This document shows, in pieces, positions 1 to 9,088 of a stretch of DNA of 64,000 bases. A program made the position numbers and the translations under genes. The notes beneath the pieces are model-generated. The model had not been told where the DNA came from, did not search any database, and worked only from the letters and a program-made list of their open reading frames with translations. Position 1 is the stretch's first letter. Every line of letters begins with the position of its first letter. The stretch is from Paracentrotus lividus (lineage: Eukaryota; Echinodermata; Echinoidea; Camarodonta; Echinidae): contig CALNVZ010003435.1 of assembly GCA_940671915.1 (NCBI GenBank), forward strand, positions 16,012,656-16,076,655. The letters run 5' to 3'.

Positions 1-114
1 GGGGGGGGGGGGACTGTAATTTTGACAATTTTGACTTTAAATGCATGTTTCTTAAAATTATATGAACAAAGATTGAAACTGACCACAAATAAATAATATG
101 AAAATATGAGCAAA

Positions 115-190
115 GAAAGTGGGATTCTATTAGGATTTGAACCCGAGACCTCCTGATTACTAGGCGGGTGCTTTACTGACTGATATCGAT
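115..190 (-). repeat. tRNA-derived SINE head (fragment)
   Basis: Read on the minus strand, this stretch has a pol III B box (GGTTCAAATCC, 133-143) preceded by a tRNA-like D-arm/anticodon region containing AGTAAAGCACCCGCC. The T-stem pairs poorly and no full cloverleaf with a good acceptor stem can be drawn, so I read it as a SINE head rather than a working tRNA gene. The 3' body of the SINE is not recognisable. Confidence 0.4.
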
Positions 191-1176
191 GTATGTGATA
201 GGTCTCCAAGGACCCCTGCATGTTTTCTTCCCAAATCTCCTTTAGAACCATTTTTTAATAAGTATGAAAAGGGCCCTGGAAAAAAAAACATGAATGTCTG
301 GAAATCTGTAGTCTGGGGTTGGCAAACTGGTCATGTGACCACTAAAATGTTGTTATAAATAGTCAGGTGATCACAGCTTGCATGTTGACACTATATGTGA
401 AAGTTAATAATTGTGATGTGACTCAACACGTTTGAATACTAGACACAGTGGGTGACTCTAATTCTTACAACCATTATTTTTACACATATAAAACTATTGA
501 ATTTGGACAATTACAGATCACAAATAATGTTACTTTAAGTAAATAAATTAATTACAACGAACCGGTGTACATTCATTTAATGGTTTAAGTATTTATATTT
601 GAATTATATTTAATAATGGAGACTGGGTGAAGATGAGTGACAATTAGGCATTTTATTATGTCATGTGTGGGTGGTATTAGCAGACAATTCTACATGCACA
701 TAAATGCAAGGTACCATAATCAAACATACCTGAATCCGCTGAAAAACAAAAATGTCAAAGATATGAATATGATAGGTGAGTCTGAAAGGGGAAAATGCTT
801 CAACTTCAACATCAAGGCAGAAGGAAATCGATTGCCTCTTTGATAAGATACATATTACTCTAACTTCATACAATTTCAATTACCATTTAATTGCCTTCTG
901 TCCCCTTCATTTATTTTCAGTTTTAGATCATGCATGAATCATAATGAAGGCTCATTCTGAAATGCCAGCCTAACATGCACATGCTACATGGATGTTCAAA
1001 ATAATTATCATCACTGTACATCTATGGAATTGTTTTCTTCAGTCCTATTTGGCAGTCTGGCCTTTTCATAGTTTGCAAATTGTGCTTTACCCCCCCCCCT
1101 CATCCTTCATATTCAAACAATAAAACCTAGAGATACCAATATACGATGGATAGAGGTCTGTCAAGTATTACAAATG

Positions 1177-2327
1177 CAGGGCGCGACAAACCCGCTTGCC
1201 CGCTTGCCCGGGGCAAGTGAAAACAACGGGCGGGCAAGCAAAGTCCAAAGTCACTTGCCCGATCGGGCAAGCGATTTTTTGAGCAAGCTGCAACAGAAGT
1301 GTATTGCAAGCACCTCTCCAGCCAGCGCCAGCGGCCCAGAGGTTATCATCAGTAACATGGGTTGCAGCTCCGGCGATTTCCACAAACATTTCACCTCAAA
1401 ACACCCAAAAAAACTGTGTTATAAACACGAACTAGACAAAATATTTAAACAGGCTCTCCTCCTGAAGAAAACATTACCTTACAATTGAAATCAAATCCTT
1501 AAAACTTGTGAAATAAGCCGATTTGTTATTCAAAATATTTCGCCGATCGTGGAGTTTCCGTGGGATATGGTGCTAGTCTTAACATGCAGACTCATTGTAA
1601 TATTTTATAGATTAAAAAGTAATTTAAATTCGGATATATTTTCTTGCTTACATTTTTGTAAGTTTATTTCAATGCTTATTTTTTCTTCTCTTTTTACATT
1701 TAGAAGAAAGATAATCCGGCATGAAATGAGTTCATTAATTTTTCAATAATATTTTTAAAGTATAAATTCTTTTTTTTTTTTTTAATTTATTTTTCTTTTA
1801 GATTCAAATTTAGTTGTGCTGCTTACATTTTTGTCTTTTTAGGCTCTTTGTCTGTGGACTTTTATGAAATGATGCTACTAAAATAAAACTTGTGAAATGA
1901 GCTGATTTGTTTATTCAAAACATCTCTGATCTAGCAGAGTTCCGATGTATGGTGCTAGTCTTAACATCAGACTCATTTATAATTCGGATGCATTTTCTTT
2001 CTTACCTTTTTTAATGTTTATTTCAACACTATTTTTTTCTTTTGTTACATGTAGAAAAAGATAATTTGGCATGAAATGATTTCATTAATTTTTCAATTAA
2101 TACTTGTTTAGTATTTTTTTTTTTTTTTAAATCCAAATTTAGTGGGCTGCTTATATTTTCGTCTTTTAGGCTCTTTGTATCTAGACATTTATGAGATGAT
2201 ATTTGCTACTAAAACAAAGAAAATGAAAAGAAAATTTGGCAAGTGCCTTTATCGCTTCTCGGCAAGCAAAAAAAAATTTCACTTGCCCAACAGGGCAAGT
2301 GAAAAATATTTTTTTTGTAGAGGCCTG
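1177..2327. mobile_element. TIR element with GGGCAAGTG motifs and an internal direct duplication
   Basis: The left end starts CAGGGCGCGACAAA and the right end, reverse-complemented, starts CAGGCCTCTACAAA, with AAATG on both outer sides (1172-1176 and 2328-2332), a possible 5-bp target duplication. Inverted copies of a GGGCAAGTG/CACTTGCCC motif cluster inside both ends (about 1195-1275 and 2235-2302). Between them lies a roughly 360-bp direct duplication (1500-1885 and 1886-2215), recognisable by the shared AAAACTTGTGAAAT and GGTGCTAGTCTTAACAT. There is no transposase. CAGGG ends suggest hAT-like parentage, but that is inference. Confidence 0.5.
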
Positions 2328-2940
2328 AAATGTATTGTCTGAATATAAAACAACACATTGATTATAACACAATCTTGTACCAGTACAACGAAAAAGAGGT
2401 TTGAACACATTTTCCAAAAATAATTGATGATGACACAAGAAATTCAAGAACTATATTTTTCATCACTGGCTGTGTTTTATTGTCAACTTGCACTAATTTT
2501 ACCTGCAAGCTGTCACTTATAGAGTTTTATGACTGCATGACCACTCAAAATAAGTTGTCTTATCATTTTTATAGTTATATCTACAGTTAGCAAGAGACAA
2601 TTGTTGACAGCTGGTCATACCAGCAGCAGTCCATTTGAGGCTAATCAAATTGTTTCGCTTACAGCTCAGATAATGTCATAAAGTACAAAAGCTGCATGTA
2701 CATCCAACAAAGGTTTTATACAACAAATGGAAATCATATAACAATCCAATATTTCATATCTCGAGTACACAGTGATCGTTCATATGGCGTTACTTTATTA
2801 AATTTGTATCAAATTACTTCTAGTGCAAAAGGCCTGTGATTGTCTAGACTGGAATAAAATTATACTACCCCTGACAAATGAGGAGAGTCACTCGTATAAA
2901 ATGTGTAGATTAAAAGAGCTGTATGCCGTAGTCCAAAGTT
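2328..2940. other. AT-rich non-coding stretch
   Basis: Nothing recognisable was seen: no conserved reading frame, RNA gene or repeat end. It presumably belongs to a Piezo intron downstream of exon 6. Confidence 0.4.
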
Positions 2941-2944
2941 TACA

Positions 2945-5450
2945 AGTGTGGGAGGAAGACTCATGCAAAAGTTGAGTCAAGAATTCGATTCCATATTTTT
3001 TTTATTTGCTTATCAACTGTAATCCGCTTTTATGCTTTATTTACATTCCACCCTCACACATTGTAACTTGGTTCTATTCATTTTTTCCTTATTATACACA
3101 TAGGGGCAATTCCACGGTAACTGACGTTACACACAACCAGAACTTTCCACATTGTTTGTACTGTAGTTACATAAATAAGAATACATGGGTCTTCAAATTA
3201 ATATACCTAAATAAGTAAGTGTGAAGGAAGAAGTTGTGTAAAAAAATTCCACCCAAACATTATTTCCATTGAGATGCCAAGCAAAAACGTGTCGGTAACT
3301 GACGTTACAGAAAACGGACATGCAAAATCAGGGTGTTTGATCAAATCTCAATATCTCATGTCCACGACGCGTTATAATGATAAGTCTTATATGACATCAT
3401 ACCTAGGTCCTTATGAATAGATTTGCAAAATAAGGAGAGATTTTCATAATTTTTGTTTATGCTGGGGAAACTTTTGTGAAGACATGTCGGTAACTGACGT
3501 TACGTAACTGACGTTACCCTTACAGCTTCCATAGACTTTACACATGAAAAATCTCAATTTTGATTTGGATCAAAATATTTTGTGTTCCTGGCTTCTGAGA
3601 ATTATGTGTTTGATATGACATCATACCTATGTTATAGGCAACAGATTGGCAAAATAAGAAGTAATGTAATCATTTTCCTCTTATTCAGTTAAAACTTTCC
3701 TGTGAACATGACAGTTTTACATATCATTTCCTATAGGGTTTGTACAGAATAATTTTGAAAAGTTTATTTCTTACTACTTTAAGAACTAAATTCCATTACA
3801 TAGACTGTAAATATGGGAATATTTTAGTATTAAGATATTAGAAACTCATAAATAGTATTTTGATTGATTAATACACGTAAGATGTCCCACACATGTATTT
3901 TTGTGTGTAGTGTATGTGAATTTTGTCAGAGGCTTTTGTTATAATTTGCTGATTCTAAATCCTCACAGCACATCAATTCTTAGGTGAATTGATTTTTAAA
4001 ATCACTTTTAAATAGTTTTTTCCTCAATTCAAACTTATAAATGCAACAGTAATTTCCATTTAACTAATTTTGTAAAAAGTTATGATCCACAGTCATAAAA
4101 TGCAGAATTTCAAAGCTACATGGAGGTAATGAAATTTGAAAAAAAAAAACTGTTCGTCTTTGGCATCAAAATGAAATCCTGTAAAAGTAAAGTGTTTGTT
4201 CTATGCTTTGTTCTACCACAAATCACGTACATCTAAGCAGATGCACAGACATTGGAGCATACTATTTTTTTTTTATTTATCTATTATTTTTTTTACAGAG
4301 AGAAGATTTTAGATACAACTAATAATTTGATTTAGATCTATCATAACATTTAAAATTATAGGCTCATATTCAAAATTCAGAATATATAGCAATGGAACCT
4401 TGATCACACCAATAGATAATCAACTGAAAAATTTAAAGCAGATTTTGAGGGGCTTACATGTACACTGCATGGGTTTCCTAACTCTTAAATCATTAGTTGT
4501 TAAGAAGTTAACATTGACACTGGCAGTCTTTTTATTGCTAGATGGTTAGTTTAAGCAGTAGTAATTAGTTCAGATGCATACAGGAATCCAAATTGTAATT
4601 GTTTTCTATGAAATGATAATGAAATCATGGTAACTGACGTTACATTCCAAATGAGGGTTTATTAAATTTAGTTTTTTGACCAAAGTCACAATTTAACCAA
4701 TTTTTTTGAAATGCAGACTGATAAAGTGTCTTTCTATCAACTTTATCCATGCTAAAGATTATCGGGAACAGAAACGATTTAGTTGGGAATATGAAAATGA
4801 GTTTCTTGTAAATAAACCTTTTCTATACCAAAAAAATATTGGAATACTTTGGCGTATGATTAGAAAGTGAAAATGGCCGCCATCGGGAAAATTTTTATTG
4901 ATTCTTAAAACTTCAACTCATGTATTTTTTGAAAATCAAAATTATTTTAACCAAATACCATTTTGAATTTCCGGCACCCTTGTCCGGATTTCTGTGGAAT
5001 TGCCCATAGGTTTCCTCCATTCAATGTTTTACAAATGGAATGTGTTATTCACTGCAAAATCTCAAATCCAGGCTTTCTTTTAACAATCAAAAAGTCAATT
5101 TATTGTGGTAAAAATATTTCCCTTACTTCTTTTTGACACATGCAAAATGTGGGAGGATGAATAAATGCAGACTCTTCTACAATGTATGTAAGGAATATAT
5201 GATTCCATCTATTTTATTTTGTTATCCCCTGTAATCCGTCTTTAATATGCTTATTTACCTTCCACCCTCTTACATTTTACATGTACCTTCACTTTATTAT
5301 TGATTTATTTCCACTATACGCAGTGGTTTCCTGTATTAAAAATATTGAATAACAAATGTTATTCATTGCGAAATCTCAACTCTAAAGAGGCTTTCCTGTA
5401 ACAATTTAGAGATTAATCCATTGTGGTGACAAACATTCCCCTTTTCAATT
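2945..5450. repeat. Two tandem ~300-bp units, the first split by a transposon
   Basis: Unit 1 is 2945-3102 continued at 5007-5148; unit 2 runs from about 5149 to 5450. Shared stretches include GTGGGAGGA, CTGTAATCCG, TTCCACCCTC and the sequence after GGTTTCCT. The TA-flanked element at 3103-5006 sits inside unit 1. Unit 2 therefore preserves the uninterrupted site (TATACGCAGTGGTTTCC, where the broken unit reads TATACACATA then GGTTTCC). Confidence 0.65.
3103..5006. mobile_element. TA-flanked TIR element A (GGGCAATTCCAC ends), non-autonomous
   Basis: The left terminus reads TA then GGGGCAATTCCACGG (3101 on); the right terminus reads GTGGAATTGCCCA then TA (ending 5008). The ends are inverted and both are flanked by TA, as for Tc1/mariner-type insertions. 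Five copies of GTAACTGACGTTAC follow inside: 3116-3130, 3294-3308, 3489-3503, 3504-3517 and 4629-4643. The first directly abuts the TIR. No transposase frame was found, so it is non-autonomous if mobile. The neighbouring tandem unit supplies an empty site that confirms both boundaries. Confidence 0.75.
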
Positions 5451-6600
5451 TTCTATTATTATTTTTTTTTTTGGGGGGGGGGCAGGCTAAATGTGAGGTT
5501 GCAAGATGTCTTTTGATGAATGAAAGATGAATTTAAAATGACAAATTACATTGTATCCAAGTGAAAAGTGTACTATTCTCATCAAACATACAAAGAGAAT
5601 ATTTGATATCATGCTTTTACGATATTACACACCAAAGATTTTGAGTTGTTGACAGCATAAAAAGGGAGGAGATGAAACAAAAATTCACTCTTTGGTGAGA
5701 GGAATTTGAGAACCTTTTGAAATTAACAGAAATATGAAGCACTGTGTGAATCTTTTCATATACATTTACTTTCGAAACATACAGTGCTCCAGGTTTGTGG
5801 GCCACATTTGAGGGTAATTCCATTTTAATAGTTAAACCATACCGTTAAACCCATCCGATAAACCCATATCATCCAGCATGTGTGAAGTATAATGACAATA
5901 GCAGGTATGAAACTCCTCGATCATTTACTAGTGTATCTTTGAAAATCCCCCAAATGCAGAAAATTTGTTTTACAGGCCACCTTACAATGTGCATGTGGTT
6001 ATATTGTCCAATGTACATAATGTTAATCTGAATATTGCTAAAAATTCTATTTGCTCAGGAAAGTCATAGAGATATAGTACAACCCTACCTTTTGTACAAT
6101 ATAAATCCTGAAAAAGGGCCTGAAATGTTTTAGCTACATGTTTAGTGTCACCGGAAATCAGGAAAATACCTGAAAATTGACCTCCCACCGGCCTTGTTGC
6201 CCTTATATACACATCATGCATGATTCCTGTTAAATAGCTTTAAAGATAATGTCTCATGCGATCTCTGTAAGTAAACTGTGGTTATTAATGAAACCTAAAA
6301 TATAAGTATTTTGCTGGATCAAATGCCTAACCTACTACATGATAAACATTTCAGAATCCATAACTGCCAGGTTATCTTGTAGTATGATTTCATTCCCACA
6401 ACTCATACTAAAATACTTATCAAACTCTTTCTCCATTTTTTCCCTTATTACTCAGCTGTTTTTCTAAAATCATTTGGCAAGTTATCATTAATATTCAGTG
6501 TAATTTTCAGTTGAGATGTGCAAACTTATTTTCTGCAAATACCCGCCCTCAAGATTATGTTTAAAGCCTAGATCACATTATCACTTCTTCACTGCCCTTA
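5451..6600. other. AT-rich non-coding stretch
   Basis: No recognisable gene or repeat end was seen. Short open frames on the minus strand lack any family resemblance. It is probably Piezo intron. Confidence 0.4.
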
Positions 6601-6602
6601 AA

Positions 6603-6700
6603 AAAGATACGATGAATCTCATGATTGATTATATCTTTTAGTACAATGTTTACCATAGACTTATGATTGATATCAATCATAAGATTGATCGTATCTTTTA
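6603..6700. repeat. Hairpin with 28-bp arms and nested 24-bp palindrome
   Basis: Arm 6603-6630 (AAAAGATACGAT...ATGATTGAT) is inverted at 6673-6700 with two mismatches. A perfect 24-bp palindrome (CTTATGATTGAT and its complement) sits at 6661-6684, overlapping the right arm. It lies 219 bp past the end of Piezo exon 6, in intron. It may be a small foldback remnant. Confidence 0.6.
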
Positions 6701-6918
6701 TATTACAGGTCCCAGTGTCTGTATGGTAAGCCACTTTTGTCATGTTCATTCCAACCCAATGTATTTTTTAAAATGTATTTTATTCACTGTACTACAGGCC
6801 CTTTGATTGGACATCTTTATGTTACAGGGCACAGGAGTGATATGCCATCCAGGCTTTAGCATGACATCTACCAAGACTGCATCATGAGTAGAATAAAAAG
6901 AAAGTAGTGTGAACTCAC

Positions 6919-7105
6919 CGGTCCTGCGAACCATCTGTGGACCTCATGTCCTAGGAACCAGTAGAAGAAGAAGACAATCCAAGGGTTGGTCAGGGTTGTC
7001 CAGCCGGCACTGTCAGCTAGAGATATCTTTCTTGGGTCATCACCCAAGTCACATCTCAAGGAATCAATAATAGGTGTAAGACCAACCAACGCTGGCAAGT
7101 TGAGC
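6919..7105 (-). CDS. Piezo: Piezo exon 6
   Basis: This 187-nt exon enters in phase 2 and exits in phase 0 (acceptor TTTCACCCAG, donor GTGAGT). It encodes LNLPALVGLTPIIDSLRCD, LADSAGWTTLTNPWIVFFF and the tail LGHEVHRWFAGP, corresponding to human ARLFGIKSVIQTDC...NPILLLVMYY. A foldback transposon starts only 25 bp upstream of its first base. Confidence 0.85.
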
Positions 7106-9054
7106 CTGGGTGAAAGTAAGCAGTTCATACGGGTAAAACACCTATTGGTCTACAACCTATTGGTCCACTAGCCAATACGTCTACCTCCATTCAGTCTAAA
7201 CCCTAATGGTCCACTAACCATTTGGTCTACACCCGATTGGTCCACTAACCATTGGTCTACATCCAATTGTCCACTCACCAGTTGGTCTACATCCAATTGG
7301 TCCACTCACCAATTGGTTCTACATCCATTGGTCTCTCACCAATTGGTCTACATCCAATTGGTCCACTCACCAGTTGGTCTACATCCAATTGGTCCACTCA
7401 CCAGTTGGTCTACATCCAATTAGTCCACTCACCAATTGGTCTACATGCAATTGGTCCACTCACCAGTTGGTCTACATCCAATGGTCCACTCACCAGTTGG
7501 TCTACATCCAATTGGTCCACTCACCAGTTGGTCACATCCAATTGGCCACTCACCAGTTGGTCTACATCCAATTGGTCCACTCACCAATTGGTCTACATCC
7601 AATTGGTCCACTCACAATTGGTCTATCATCCAATTGTCCACTACCAATTGGTCTACATCCAATTGGTCCACTCACCAGTTGGTCTACATCCAATTGTCCA
7701 CTCACCAGTTAGTCTACATCCAATTGGTCCACTCACCGGTTGGTCTACATCCAATTGGTCCACTCACTAATTGGTCTACAACCAATAACTGATCCGCTAA
7801 CCATGTGTTGTATCAATAAAGTGACCATTGTGAAAATTTCTCGCTTATATAAGGAGGCACTAAGTTCATCTTAGCTTTATACATCAGTATTGCAGTATCT
7901 TTTTTTCTCTTGTTTTGGCTAGAGAGTCCCATTTTAGTAGTTCAAGGGTTTCACTTCTCTGATGAAAACCATGACGTATTGTTAATAAGTCGTGCACCTC
8001 GGTTTTGGATTCTTTAAAGGGTGTCTGACAACGTTTTCCACAGTTTTCCCATACAACTTACAATAATTTAGATGAGATGATACTAGTGCAATGTATACCA
8101 TTTTAAATGACTACTTGTTTACTATATTTGGTTTTTAGCATATGTAATCCCGAATTAGCTTTCTTTTGCAGTGATACTAGTACACGAACGAGCGTGGCGC
8201 AAATAATCTTAGAGTTTGACAAGTGCCATCTATATTGACACAACCAACCAACCAACCAATGACCTGTCAACACAAAGACTTATGATCGATAACAAAGTTA
8301 CGATTTTTTTCCTTCTGGGTAGCCTCACTTGCAACGCTGGCGCGTACCCAGGGGGGGGGGGGTGGAGCAGAGGGCGCGTGCCCCCTTTGTCAAAAAAAAA
8401 ATTAAAATGAATAAATAAATAATTAAAAAAAATAAGATAGAGAGAAGAAAGAAGAAAGGAGAGAGGGAGAGAAAGAGATCAGGAGGCTCTTAACCTATCG
8501 CCTTTTGAAAGGAAGATAGATTGTCGAAAAGAAGATACACTGGTCCGTTTCCACATGCACTGGGAAAAGATGAGTTTACGTAGCATGCGTGTATGTGTGT
8601 GTGTGGGGGGGGCTTTCGGGTCCCGCCCCCCCCCTATAGGAGCCAAAAAAGGGCGCCAAAATGACTTCAAAGGGGCGCAAAATGACCTTAGAGGGACGCC
8701 AAATGAGCAGAAAAAAAAAAAAAAACCTAAAATATTAAAAATATAACATGATTTGAGCCGATTGACAATCTTATACCTACCCACTAGCGGATCTAGGGGG
8801 ACGAGGGGGCCATGCCCCCACCCTATTGGCGGCGCAAAAAGGGGGAAAGAGAAGAAAAAAAAGAGAAAGGGAAAGGAAAAGGGGAAGGAGAAAAGGAAAG
8901 GAGAGAGAGAGAGAGAAAGAAGATGAAGAGTAAAAACAGTACTAAAAATAAAAGAAAATAAAGCTAGGTTGTAGTTTTTCGCTCGCGCTTCGCGCTCGCA
9001 TTGTTTACTTAGATCAGTAGGGCTATCTTTAATAAGCAGGAACCCCCCTAAAAA

Positions 9055-9088
<34 letters not shown>

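Noticed and set aside
115-190. tRNA gene on the minus strand
   Set aside because: The B box is good, but the T-stem and acceptor stem pair poorly and no plausible anticodon loop of seven bases fits.
7252-7792. Long open frames of repeating QLVHSPVGLHPIGPLTSWST-like peptides
   Set aside because: They are translations of the 31-bp minisatellite in the foldback arm; similar peptides appear in all three frames, and the repeat continues beyond any start or stop.
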